Source: Estrella lausannensis
GTDB lineage: Bacteria; Chlamydiota; Chlamydiia; Chlamydiales; Criblamydiaceae
Length of the DNA: 64,000 nucleotides
Direction of reading: 5' to 3'
Assembly (NCBI RefSeq): GCF_900000175.1
Contig: NZ_CWGJ01000025.1
Span: 126,396-190,395, forward strand
The translations under genes were made by a program, and so were the position numbers. Shown piece after piece: positions 27,286-36,520 of this stretch (positions are counted from its first letter, which is position 1; every line of letters begins with the position of its first letter). The notes below the pieces were generated by a model. That model worked only from the letters and a program-made list of their open reading frames with translations. It did no database searches and was not told where the DNA came from.

Positions 27286-28585
27286 GATGCGCATTCTGAC
27301 TGCACACGTGCATGACAAAAAGCAAAAAGAGATCGATACTTATATCTCGCACGGAGGCTATGAAGCTGTAAAAAAGGTCATACCTCACACTAACCCGGTA
27401 GAAATTACAGAACTCGTTAAAAAAGCGGAACTGAAGGGAAGAGGGGGAGCCGGCTTTTTGACAGGCACCAAATGGGGATTTATCCCGAAAGATCCGAATA
27501 TAGACAAATACCTTGTCTGCAACTGCGATGAGAGTGAACCCGGTGTCTTTAAGGATAGACTGCTCATTGAAAACGATCCCCATCAACTGATTGAAGGGAT
27601 GATTTTGGCAAGCTATGCCATCGGCGCTAAGAAGTCCTTTATCTACACGAGAGGAGAGTATTTCGAGGGGATAGCTACCCTGGAAAAGGCTGTTTCCGAG
27701 GCTGAGAAAAGGGGGTTTTTGGGGAAGAATATCTTAGGCTCTTCCTATTCCCTAGAGATCATCGTGCACCCGGGAGCCGGAGCCTATATCGCCGGGGAGG
27801 AGACCGCTCTTTTAAATTCGCTTGAAGGATTCAGGGCCACTCCAAGGCTGAAACCCCCTTTCCCTGCTATCGAGGGTCTCTACAGGAAGCCCACTGTTGT
27901 CAACAACGTTGAAACCCTTTGCAATGTAGTTCATATCATTAACAGAGGGGCTGATTGGTTTCTGTCCATCGGAACCAAAGGAAGCCGCGGCACCAAGATC
28001 TACCAGGCGAGCGGCCATGTGAAACATCCGGGATGCTTTGAGTTTCCTATGGGGGTGACTTTGGCCGAAGTGCTGGAGGCAGCCGGCGGGATGCTTCCCG
28101 GCAGAAAATTCAAAGCCTGTTATCCCGGTGGATCTTCTTGCGCACTCCTCACAGCCGATGATTTAGATTTACCCCTCAATTTCGAGGATCTTGCCGCCAA
28201 GGGAACAATGCTCGGGACAGCGTCGCTCATCGTGATGGACGACTCGGCCGATATGGTTCAGGTGGCAGAGCGCCTCATGGAATTTTATCAGAATGAATCG
28301 TGCGGAAAATGCACCCCGTGCAGGGAAGGTACGAGGTGGATGGTGCAGGTTCTTAAGAGAATCAACGCCGGCCATGGTGTCATGGCTGATCTGAAGACAA
28401 TTCAGGAAGTGAGCACCTTAATGGCGGCCAATTCCTTCTGTCCTTTAGCTGCCGGGGCAGCTCCACCGGTTGTCAGTGCTCTTTTGAGTTTCAGGGAAGA
28501 GTTCGAGGCGAAAATTCAGAGAAATCCTGATATGAATAAACTGCAAGTAATGAAAATTGCCTATCCCTATCAGGCTGGAGAGTAA
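27278..28585 (+). CDS. nuoF: NADH-quinone oxidoreductase subunit F (NADH-binding, 51 kDa)
   Basis: 435 residues. The NADH-binding GRGGAGFLTGTKW and the FMN-binding CNCDESEPG blocks are present, as is the [4Fe-4S] motif ESCGKCTPCREG with its distal Cys in NSFCPLA. It oxidises NADH and feeds electrons to the Fe-S chain. The stop is followed within two bases by the likely GTG of nuoG. Confidence 0.97.
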   Translation: MNEMRILTAHVHDKKQKEIDTYISHGGYEAVKKVIPHTNPVEITELVKKAELKGRGGAGFLTGTKWGFIPKDPNIDKYLVCNCDESEPGVFKDRLLIENDPHQLIEGMILASYAIGAKKSFIYTRGEYFEGIATLEKAVSEAEKRGFLGKNILGSSYSLEIIVHPGAGAYIAGEETALLNSLEGFRATPRLKPPFPAIEGLYRKPTVVNNVETLCNVVHIINRGADWFLSIGTKGSRGTKIYQASGHVKHPGCFEFPMGVTLAEVLEAAGGMLPGRKFKACYPGGSSCALLTADDLDLPLNFEDLAAKGTMLGTASLIVMDDSADMVQVAERLMEFYQNESCGKCTPCREGTRWMVQVLKRINAGHGVMADLKTIQEVSTLMAANSFCPLAAGAAPPVVSALLSFREEFEAKIQRNPDMNKLQVMKIAYPYQAGE

Positions 28586-28586
28586 G

Positions 28587-30905
28587 GTGGTTGTGGAATC
28601 GAAGAAAGTCAAACTGACCATCGACGGCAAGGAGATCGAGGTTCCTCAGGGAACAACTGTCTATCATGCCGCCAAAAGCCTTGGCATTGATCTCCCTATC
28701 TTTTGCTATCACGACCGGATGCCGCCTTTCGGAGCGTGCCGTGTCTGCCTGGTAGAAGTGGATAATTTTCCGAAGCTTCAAACGTCTTGCACGCTGGAAG
28801 CCAAAGACGGGATGAATGTCAAAACCTCCAGCAAGATCGCTCAAGAGGGACGAGAGAGTATTTTAGAGTTTTTACTGATCAACCACCCTCTCGACTGCCC
28901 CATTTGCGATAAAGGCGGAGAGTGTCCGCTGCAAGATCAAACATTGAAGTTTGGTCCGGGCATCAGCCGTTTTTTCGAAGAGAAAAGAAAGCTGGCAAAG
29001 AAGCTTCCTTTAGGTCCTGTTTTGATGTTGGATAGGGAGCGCTGCATTGCCTGCGCGAGATGCACGCGCTTTGGCGATATCGTTTCCGGCGATCACGCTT
29101 TGGAGTTTGTCCAAAGGGGCTATAAAACAGAGATAGGAACGCCGGGCGGCGGGCCGGCCGAGTCGAAATATATCGGCAACACCATCATGATCTGTCCGGT
29201 TGGGGCACTGACGAGCCAAGTTTACAGGTTCAGGGCAAGACCTTGGGATAACGACTCGGTAGCCAGCACCTGCACACTATGCCCTGTTGGATGCAGTCTC
29301 AAGCTGGATTCTCGAGATGGAGAGATCTTGAGGACAAGGTCCCATGAAGATCCTCTTTTAAACGACATCTGGCTCTGCGATAAGGGATGGTTTGGTTATG
29401 AGCATGTCGATAGCGCCGATCGTCTTAAAACTCCTCTTATCAGGGTCGATGGATCGCTAAAGGAGGCCTCTTGGACGGAGGCTTTGGACTATATCGCCGA
29501 TAGGCTGAAAAATGAGAAGAGAGCGGCTGCATTTGGAGGAAATGCCCTTACATTTGAAGAAAGCTATCTTTTTCAACAGATTTTCCGATCACTTGGCATA
29601 CCCCACATCGACCATCGTATCGGCATGCCGGAGTTTTCACTGAATGACGAGGGACTCTTTGGCGGTATGGAAGAGCCTCCCGCAAGTTTGAGCAAGCTAT
29701 CTTTTGCCCTGATTTTAGGCTGCGATATCACCGAAGAGTTTCCCGTTTTGTGGCTCAGGCTCAAATCGGCTCTCAATCAAGGTGCGGAAGCCTACTTTTT
29801 CGGCCATTTTGCTCCCGAAGTGAGACCCTATTTTAAAGAGACCCATCTGCTCACTCCAGGCGACGAGGAAGCATCAATCGCTAAGGTGCTAGCCCTTGCA
29901 GAGCAGCTCCTTAACAAGGGAGGGCAGGGCGCCATTTTAGTCGGAAGCCAATACTTAAATTCGCCGAGCAGAAAGAATGTTTTGGAGGAGTTGATCAGGT
30001 TCCGGATGAAATCGAAGAATCTTGCACTGCATTTGCTAGACGCTTGCGAAGGTAGCCTGGGAGCCAGAGAAGCCGGTATGCATCCGGAGACGGGGCCATT
30101 CAACCAACCACTTGATAATCCGGGTCTTTCGGCCAAAGCCGTGCTCCAAAAAGGCGCCTCGGAGGGCTGGGGATTTTTATGGGTAGCAGGATCCAACCCC
30201 GCAGCCAAATATTCGCGCCGGGTATGGAAGAAATTCCGAGAGAATCTCGGTACATTGGTGTGTCAGGACCTTTTCTTGACGGAAACAGCTCAAGAGGCAG
30301 ATGTGGTGCTGCCCGTTCTTTCTTTTGCGGAAAAGACGGGTTCTTTCATCAGTATTTCAGGAAAAGTGCAAAAGCTGAATCCCGGAAAGGAGATACCGGA
30401 AGGGATTTATAGCGATGAGATGATTTTCCACGAGATCGGCAGACGCCTTGGGGTTCATTTACCGGGAAGTGCTGAAATGTCAGTTTCCGGCGTGGCCCCT
30501 TCGCTGCATCGAATTCCCAAACGTAAAGCTGAATCATTCGACAGAAGAGAGGAGCGACAAAGCTCTATTTTAAAGTCTGAGAATTCATCGGGTATGATCA
30601 GGGCCACTTTTTCAAGGCCTCTTTTTGATCAGGGAGTGCGCATGAAAAAAAATCCTCATCTTTCCCGGTCGGCCAAAGAGCCCTTTTTGCGCTTGCATCC
30701 CGATGAGGCCAAACCCCGTGGCTTTTCGGACGGGGATAAGATCAGAGTCTCAACACCTGCCGGTTCTATTGTCGGAAAACTGAAACTGGATAGCCAGGTC
30801 GCCAAAGGAACGCTGGTATTGCCTATTGGCTTTGAGGAACTGCCCGTCAGCGAGCTTGAATCAGGGTTCATCAATGGATTTACAGTCGATCTGGAGAAAG
30901 AGTAG
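28587..30905 (+). CDS. nuoG: NADH-quinone oxidoreductase subunit G (75 kDa)
   Basis: About 772 residues. The frame is open from 28557, inside nuoF, but the sensible starts are GTG 28587 (behind GGAGAG) or GTG 28593. Domains in order: [2Fe-2S] ferredoxin (FGACRVCLVEV and surrounding Cys), the His/Cys [4Fe-4S] domain (HPLDCPICDKGGECPLQ), a further [4Fe-4S] set (CIACARCTRF) and CTLCPVGCSLKLDSRDGEI at the start of the molybdopterin-oxidoreductase-like domain. That domain binds no cofactor in complex I. Its C-terminal end has the Mo-dinucleotide-binding-like fold segment. Confidence 0.95.
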   Translation: MVVESKKVKLTIDGKEIEVPQGTTVYHAAKSLGIDLPIFCYHDRMPPFGACRVCLVEVDNFPKLQTSCTLEAKDGMNVKTSSKIAQEGRESILEFLLINHPLDCPICDKGGECPLQDQTLKFGPGISRFFEEKRKLAKKLPLGPVLMLDRERCIACARCTRFGDIVSGDHALEFVQRGYKTEIGTPGGGPAESKYIGNTIMICPVGALTSQVYRFRARPWDNDSVASTCTLCPVGCSLKLDSRDGEILRTRSHEDPLLNDIWLCDKGWFGYEHVDSADRLKTPLIRVDGSLKEASWTEALDYIADRLKNEKRAAAFGGNALTFEESYLFQQIFRSLGIPHIDHRIGMPEFSLNDEGLFGGMEEPPASLSKLSFALILGCDITEEFPVLWLRLKSALNQGAEAYFFGHFAPEVRPYFKETHLLTPGDEEASIAKVLALAEQLLNKGGQGAILVGSQYLNSPSRKNVLEELIRFRMKSKNLALHLLDACEGSLGAREAGMHPETGPFNQPLDNPGLSAKAVLQKGASEGWGFLWVAGSNPAAKYSRRVWKKFRENLGTLVCQDLFLTETAQEADVVLPVLSFAEKTGSFISISGKVQKLNPGKEIPEGIYSDEMIFHEIGRRLGVHLPGSAEMSVSGVAPSLHRIPKRKAESFDRREERQSSILKSENSSGMIRATFSRPLFDQGVRMKKNPHLSRSAKEPFLRLHPDEAKPRGFSDGDKIRVSTPAGSIVGKLKLDSQVAKGTLVLPIGFEELPVSELESGFINGFTVDLEKE

Positions 30906-30910
30906 TAGTT

Positions 30911-31888
30911 ATGCTGAACGATTTCATCGAGGTATTGGCCAAGGGTCTTGTCATGATCCTGTTTCTAATGCTTTCTGCCGCCTATATGACGTGGCTTGAA
31001 AGGGTAGTGATGGCACGTATGCAGCTACGCCTCGGTCCTAACAGAGTGGGACCCTTTGGGCTTCTGCAACCTATTGCAGACGGCATCAAACTGCTCTGTA
31101 AGGAAAGGTTTCAACCCCACGGTGTGGAAATTTTCACATTTTGGCTGGCTCCCGGAATTTCAATGTTTTTAGCTCTTTTCCTGTTTGTCCTAATTCCCTT
31201 TGGCGGGAAAGTGGAGATCATGGGAAGGCAGGTCTCGCTCCAGATAGCCGATGTGAATGCCGGGCTTGTGTTCCTTTTAGCATTCGCTTCTTTAGCGGTC
31301 TATGGCGTCGTTCTCTCCGGGTGGTCTTCAAACAATCGCTACTCCCTTTTGGGGGGCTTAAGGGGCACGGCACAGATGATCAGTTATGAAGTGCCGATGG
31401 GCTTATCCCTTTTGACAATTGCGCTGTCGGCCGGATCGTTGCAGCTCTCTCAAATTGTTGAAGCGCAGAGTGCACACTGGTTTATTTGGACCAATCCCAT
31501 CAGTTTTGTGGTCTATCTGATCACTGGGTTTGCCGAAACGAACAGAGCCCCCTTTGATTTGCCTGAGGCAGAACAGGAGCTGACAGCCGGCTATCATACC
31601 GAATATGGCGGGATGAAGTTTGCGATGTTCTTCCTGGGGGAGTATATCAACATCCTCTTGGTTTCTTCGATTGCGGTGACTCTCTTCCTAGGTGGATGGC
31701 ATGGGCCGGGCGATATCCCTGTACTGTGGTTCCTGCTGAAGGTTCTCTTTTTCGTCTTTTTCTTCATTTGGGTTCGCGCTACGATGCCCCGCTTTCGCTA
31801 TGACCAGCTGATGAGTTTTGGCTGGAGGGTGCTCGTGCCGGTTTCCACGATTAATTTGATAGTAACGGCCTATTTTATCTTGGTGTGA
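30911..31888 (+). CDS. nuoH: NADH-quinone oxidoreductase subunit H
   Basis: 325 residues, about eight membrane helices. PFGLLQPIADGIKLLCKE and the loop AETNRAPFDLPEAEQEL are diagnostic of NuoH. It forms the membrane end of the quinone channel and the first part of the proton pathway. It is 5 bases after nuoG and 1 base before nuoI. Confidence 0.97.
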   Translation: MLNDFIEVLAKGLVMILFLMLSAAYMTWLERVVMARMQLRLGPNRVGPFGLLQPIADGIKLLCKERFQPHGVEIFTFWLAPGISMFLALFLFVLIPFGGKVEIMGRQVSLQIADVNAGLVFLLAFASLAVYGVVLSGWSSNNRYSLLGGLRGTAQMISYEVPMGLSLLTIALSAGSLQLSQIVEAQSAHWFIWTNPISFVVYLITGFAETNRAPFDLPEAEQELTAGYHTEYGGMKFAMFFLGEYINILLVSSIAVTLFLGGWHGPGDIPVLWFLLKVLFFVFFFIWVRATMPRFRYDQLMSFGWRVLVPVSTINLIVTAYFILV

Positions 31889-31889
31889 C

Positions 31890-32363
31890 ATGAAAAAAAC
31901 TTTCTCTGAGATCATCTCGATGTTCAGGGGCCTTTTGATAGTATTAAAACATGCGTTCAAAAGACCTGTCACGATCCGCTACCCGGAAGAGAGGCGAAAG
32001 CTTCCCCCGCGCTCAAGGGGCCGTCATTTTCTGACCAAATGGGAAGATGGCAAGGAGAGATGTGTAGGCTGCGAGCTTTGCGCCATTGTCTGCCCGTCCC
32101 AGGCGATCTATGTCAAGGCGGCAACAAACGAACCGGGAAAGGAAGTTTCGAGAGGGGAGCGCCATGCCAAGGACTATCAGATTAACATGCTGAGGTGCAT
32201 TTTTTGCGGTCTTTGCGAAGAGGCGTGTCCAACGGGGGCTGTTGTACTGGGCACCGATTACGAGCTTTCAGGAACCAATAGGGAATCTTTGATCTACACC
32301 AAAGAGATGCTGACCGAAAAAAATCCCGGTGATTCCGGTCGCGATCCGAAGAGGGAGATTTAG
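31890..32363 (+). CDS. nuoI: NADH-quinone oxidoreductase subunit I (two [4Fe-4S])
   Basis: 157 residues. Two ferredoxin-type motifs, CVGCELCAIVCP and CIFCGLCEEACP, bind clusters N6a and N6b, which relay electrons to NuoB. The N-terminal helix (ISMFRGLLIVLKHAF) sits on the membrane. It is 4 bases before nuoJ. Confidence 0.97.
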   Translation: MKKTFSEIISMFRGLLIVLKHAFKRPVTIRYPEERRKLPPRSRGRHFLTKWEDGKERCVGCELCAIVCPSQAIYVKAATNEPGKEVSRGERHAKDYQINMLRCIFCGLCEEACPTGAVVLGTDYELSGTNRESLIYTKEMLTEKNPGDSGRDPKREI

Positions 32364-32367
32364 TGAG

Positions 32368-32874
32368 ATGAGCGCTGTGGTTATCCTTGAAGCCTTTCTG
32401 GGTCTGATTCTCATTTTTTCCTCGCTGGGTGTGATCTTGGCAAAGAAGCCGGTTTACTCATGCCTCTTCTTTTTGCTCACACTTCTGACTCTCGCGACGC
32501 TCTACATTGAGCTTTTCACCGAATTCATCGGTCTTTTGCAGGTTCTTGTCTACGGCGGCGCGATCTTGGTTCTTTTCATGTTTGTGATCGTTCTTTTCCA
32601 AGATGCCCATGAACAGATCGTCAATCTGCCGGCAATGAGCTCCTATCCTCTTCTTTTCATGGGGGGCATTTCCTTGATCGGCGCGTTCTCCTATTTCTGC
32701 TATAGGATCTTCGGCTTCGAGAATCCGAGGGAAGAGGTGAGGGAAGGTTTTGGTTCGATCCATTCGATAGGAAAAACTCTTTATCTGGACTATTTTTTTC
32801 CTTTCGAAGTGGCTTCTCTGATGATTCTCGTCGCTTTAATAGGCGCATTATACATAGGAAGGAAGGCTAGATAA
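32368..32874 (+). CDS. nuoJ: NADH-quinone oxidoreductase subunit J
   Basis: 168 residues from ATG 32368; the in-frame start at 32329 would lie inside nuoI. Five membrane helices, with VLVYGGAILVLFMFVIVL in the third, the pi-bulge helix typical of NuoJ. It is part of the proton-translocating membrane arm. It shares TAATG with nuoK. Confidence 0.93.
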   Translation: MSAVVILEAFLGLILIFSSLGVILAKKPVYSCLFFLLTLLTLATLYIELFTEFIGLLQVLVYGGAILVLFMFVIVLFQDAHEQIVNLPAMSSYPLLFMGGISLIGAFSYFCYRIFGFENPREEVREGFGSIHSIGKTLYLDYFFPFEVASLMILVALIGALYIGRKAR

Positions 32875-33173
32875 TGGAGATCTTTCTTTTCATATTGATC
32901 AGCATGGCGATATTCGTTGTGGGACTGATCGGAGTGTTAACAAGAAGAAATGCCCTGATCTTTTTCTTAAGCATCGAGTTGATGCTGAATGCGGCGAATT
33001 TACTTTTTGTCGGTTTCGCGAGAGCTTGGGGAAATGAGGTCGGCTTTCTCTGGGTCTTTTTCATCTTAGTTGTCGCCGCCTCCGAAGCGGCGGTAGGATT
33101 TGCCATTATCATCAATATGTTCCGTCACAAGCAAGTTGTTGATGTGGATCAGTACAATGAACTAAGAGGGTAG
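32874..33173 (+). CDS. nuoK: NADH-quinone oxidoreductase subunit K
   Basis: 99 residues, three membrane helices. The segment SIELMLNAANLLFV holds the conserved membrane Glu, and a second Glu lies in AASEAAVGFAIII. NuoK contributes to the E-channel for protons. The start overlaps the nuoJ stop. Confidence 0.95.
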   Translation: MEIFLFILISMAIFVVGLIGVLTRRNALIFFLSIELMLNAANLLFVGFARAWGNEVGFLWVFFILVVAASEAAVGFAIIINMFRHKQVVDVDQYNELRG

Positions 33174-33175
33174 AC

Positions 33176-35047
33176 GTGGAATTGATCATCTGGACGGCTC
33201 TTTTTCTTCCTCTGCTGGGATTTATCTCGCTGCTCTCGACCTCCTTTTTTATCAAGAGGACTGCAGCGGCAGTCGTCGGCTGCAGTACGGTGGGTGTTTC
33301 GTTTGCACTCTTCTCTCTCTTATTGTTCTTCTATCAGACCGAGGATTTAACTCCGTTCTCCGTGACTCTATTTTCTTGGATTCCGATCAAGGGCATCGAT
33401 GCCGATTTTCTTCTTTTGATCGATCCGCTTTCACTTTTGATGACTTTGATTGTGACGGGAGTTGGCTTTCTGATTCATGTCTATTCTGCCGGTTATATGG
33501 ATCATGATGATGATTATGCGCGCTTTTTCGCCTTCCTTAACTTTTTCATTTTCTCGATGCTTCTTCTGGTGCTTTCAGGGCATCTTCTCTTGATGTTTGT
33601 CGGTTGGGAAGGCGTAGGGCTTGCCTCCTATCTGCTGATTGGGTTTTGGTACAGCCGTCCCAAGGCTGCAAAAGCTGCTACAAAGGCTTTCATCGTCAAC
33701 CGCGTGGGAGACCTGGGATTCTTGCTGGGACTTCTTTTGACTTTTCAGACGTTTGGAACAGGTGTTGTTTTGGACATTTGCCAAAGCCTGCCGAAAACCT
33801 ATTCTCAAGGGGCTCCCGTTATTGAGGCCATGACATTACTGTTTTTCATCGGTGCGATTGGAAAATCGGCGCAGGTTCCTTTGCATGTGTGGCTGGCAGA
33901 CGCCATGGAAGGCCCGACTCCGGTTTCCGCCCTGATCCACGCTGCCACTATGGTGACAGCAGGAGTCTTTCTGCTGACAAGGTTTCATTGCGTCTACCTC
34001 CTCGCTCCGAATACTCTTGCCATTGTCGGCTATGTGGGAATCGGCACTTCGCTCTTTGCTGCCCTTTCAGCAATTGGACAGACCGATTTAAAAAGGGTCC
34101 TTGCTTATTCTACAGTAAGCCAGCTGGGATTGATGTTTTTGGCATGCAGCGTCGGCTCATTTTATGCGGCAATGTTTCACCTCACGATGCACGCGTTTGT
34201 GAAAGCCCTTCTCTTTTTGTCTGCCGGAAATGTCGTTCACATGATGCACGGTGTCACCGAGATGGATAAAATGGGTGGACTCTCGAGGCAGTTCAACAAA
34301 ACGCACATACTCTTTTTTATCGGGGTTTTGGGTCTGTCGGGCATAGCTCCTTTCGCCGCTTTTTTCAGTAAAGACCTCATACTTGAAGAGGAAATGAAGG
34401 CCGGCCACGCCTATCTGACGGCGATCGGCCTGTTGGTATCGACACTGACAGCCTTCTACCTGACGCGGGCTTATTGCCTGACATTCAAGGGCAAGAGCAA
34501 CATGGATGTTCGTGAAGCGTCTGAAGTTAAGGAGGCGCCAGCGGTCATGCTGATCCCTGTCACTGTCCTGGCTTTTCTGACGATTACAGGGGGACTCCTG
34601 GGCTTTTCTCTCAAGAAAGCTCCCCTGCTGGAAATTTTTCTGCAGGAGTCGGATGTTACTTTACAAGACAGGGTGGCCAGCACCGGGTTCCATTTCTCTT
34701 CCGAGATGATGATATCGGTGTTTATGGGACTTGTCGGTTTCGTCCTCTCTTGGGTCATGTATACGAAATATCGCGACCGCTTTAAGGGACAGATTGTGCT
34801 TTTGAAAAAGGCGTTTTATATAGACGAACTCTCTGTGATTTTTATTATCGCGCCCCTGAAAGCTTTAGCCTTTTTGATTTCCGGTGTTTTCGATCCTAAA
34901 TTTTTTCAAGGTTCGATCCAGCTGGCGGCCGATGGAGTATCCGGAGCGTCTCATCTGTTGCAGAGGGCAGCTTCCGGTCAAATCAGATCGTATATTGCCT
35001 GGATGGCTCTTGGACTTTTTGCCATGAGCTGGATATTGTTTTTTTAA
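33176..35047 (+). CDS. nuoL: NADH-quinone oxidoreductase subunit L (antiporter-like)
   Basis: 623 residues from GTG 33176. Typical 14-helix antiporter-like core: VGWEGVGLASYLLIGFW with the essential Glu, and IGKSAQVPLHVWLADAMEGP with the essential Lys. The C-terminal lateral helix and final TM are indicated by the length. It is the distal proton pump of complex I. Confidence 0.97.
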   Translation: MELIIWTALFLPLLGFISLLSTSFFIKRTAAAVVGCSTVGVSFALFSLLLFFYQTEDLTPFSVTLFSWIPIKGIDADFLLLIDPLSLLMTLIVTGVGFLIHVYSAGYMDHDDDYARFFAFLNFFIFSMLLLVLSGHLLLMFVGWEGVGLASYLLIGFWYSRPKAAKAATKAFIVNRVGDLGFLLGLLLTFQTFGTGVVLDICQSLPKTYSQGAPVIEAMTLLFFIGAIGKSAQVPLHVWLADAMEGPTPVSALIHAATMVTAGVFLLTRFHCVYLLAPNTLAIVGYVGIGTSLFAALSAIGQTDLKRVLAYSTVSQLGLMFLACSVGSFYAAMFHLTMHAFVKALLFLSAGNVVHMMHGVTEMDKMGGLSRQFNKTHILFFIGVLGLSGIAPFAAFFSKDLILEEEMKAGHAYLTAIGLLVSTLTAFYLTRAYCLTFKGKSNMDVREASEVKEAPAVMLIPVTVLAFLTITGGLLGFSLKKAPLLEIFLQESDVTLQDRVASTGFHFSSEMMISVFMGLVGFVLSWVMYTKYRDRFKGQIVLLKKAFYIDELSVIFIIAPLKALAFLISGVFDPKFFQGSIQLAADGVSGASHLLQRAASGQIRSYIAWMALGLFAMSWILFF

Positions 35048-35059
35048 GGAGACTTTTCA

Positions 35060-36520
35060 ATGCAGCTCATGCTTTTACTTTTAGTTCCCTTTCTCATGGC
35101 TGTCTTGGTTTTTTTGTCTCCCCTCAAAGAAAAAAAACTCAAGCTGACTTCATTCGCTTTCAGCCTTTTTCCCCTCTTGTGGCTGATTGTCTTTGGACAA
35201 AAGGCGCTGCACTCTTCCCTCAAAGTGTCCTGGATTCCATCCCTCGGGCTTGATTTCTATCTGGCGATCGACTCCCTCTCTTTAGTCTTTCTGCTTTTGA
35301 CGGCTATTGTTATTCCCCTAAGCCTGCTCTCTACTCCAAGCGGGAACAAGGAGATGGACAGTCCATTTTTCTTTGGCCTGGTGCTCCTTTTAGAGGGGCT
35401 TCTGATCGGTTTTTTCCTTGCCCGGGATTTGCTACTTTTTACCCTCTTTTTCGAGGCGATGCTCTTCCCCTTGTTTCTTATCATCTCTCTGTGGGGAGGG
35501 GGAAAAAAGGAAGAGGCGGCGTTTCAGTTTATCCTCTACATGATCGCCGGCTCCTGTCTGATGATTGCGGCCATTGTGGCCCTTTACTTTGCTTCCTTGG
35601 CAGCCTTGGGGAGCGGAACTTTCGATATGGATAAACTGGCGGGGATTGGCTCCACTCTGCCACACGCGACATGGCTCTTTGCCATTTTTCTTTTGGCTTT
35701 TGCTGTCAAGACACCCCTTTTCCCCTTTCATGGCTGGCTTCCTGCCGCTTATACTGAAGCTCCTTTTGCCGGTTCCATTCTCCTTGCGGCCATTTTATCG
35801 AAAGGCGGCATTTACGGACTGATGCGGGTCGGTCTAGAAATCTTTCCTAAACAGCTTCAAGAAGCCTCTCCAGTCCTTCTTTCACTGGCCATTATCGGTG
35901 TTCTCTGGGGAGGGCTCACGGCTTGGGCTCAGTCTGATTTTAAGCGTCTGATCGCCTATTCCAGTTTTTCGCACGTCAATTTTGTGCTGGCAGGACTTTT
36001 TGTGTTCAATCCCGAAGCGATCTCGGGCTCGATTCTGCAGGCCTTCAACCATGGAATCACCATCACCGGCATGTTTTTGGCCGGCGGCTGGCTTGCCGAG
36101 AGGATTGGCCGTACGACAATAGGCCTTGAGTCAGGCCTTGCCAAGTATATGCCGATGCTTGCATGGCTGACGCTGTTTTTCGCGCTCTCTTCCGTCGCTT
36201 TGCCGGGGACGAATAATTTTGTAGGGGAGTTGATCATTTTGTACGGACTTTTTCTGAAGAGTCATGGAGCCGCGTTCATTCTGGGACTCAGCATTATTTT
36301 ATCGGCGATGTACATGCTGGGCTGGATTCAAAGATCCTTTTTCTCAACACCGAGCCTTTTCAAAAATGGCTGGCTGGACATCGGGAAGAAGGAACTGGCA
36401 TTGGCCGCTCCTCTAATCTTTGTGATTTTGCTGGTTGGAATATACCCGTCCCCGATGTTGAAACTGACAGATGAGGCGTCAAAAATGGTCTCCTCTTCGC
36501 GCACGATGGAGAAACGATGA
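35060..36520 (+). CDS. nuoM: NADH-quinone oxidoreductase subunit M (antiporter-like)
   Basis: 486 residues. FFEAMLFPLFLIISLWGG carries the conserved Glu, and AVKTPLFPFHGWLPAAYTEA the conserved Lys. It is the middle antiporter-like pump. A GGAGA ribosome site precedes the ATG. It overlaps nuoN by ATGA. Confidence 0.97.
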   Translation: MQLMLLLLVPFLMAVLVFLSPLKEKKLKLTSFAFSLFPLLWLIVFGQKALHSSLKVSWIPSLGLDFYLAIDSLSLVFLLLTAIVIPLSLLSTPSGNKEMDSPFFFGLVLLLEGLLIGFFLARDLLLFTLFFEAMLFPLFLIISLWGGGKKEEAAFQFILYMIAGSCLMIAAIVALYFASLAALGSGTFDMDKLAGIGSTLPHATWLFAIFLLAFAVKTPLFPFHGWLPAAYTEAPFAGSILLAAILSKGGIYGLMRVGLEIFPKQLQEASPVLLSLAIIGVLWGGLTAWAQSDFKRLIAYSSFSHVNFVLAGLFVFNPEAISGSILQAFNHGITITGMFLAGGWLAERIGRTTIGLESGLAKYMPMLAWLTLFFALSSVALPGTNNFVGELIILYGLFLKSHGAAFILGLSIILSAMYMLGWIQRSFFSTPSLFKNGWLDIGKKELALAAPLIFVILLVGIYPSPMLKLTDEASKMVSSSRTMEKR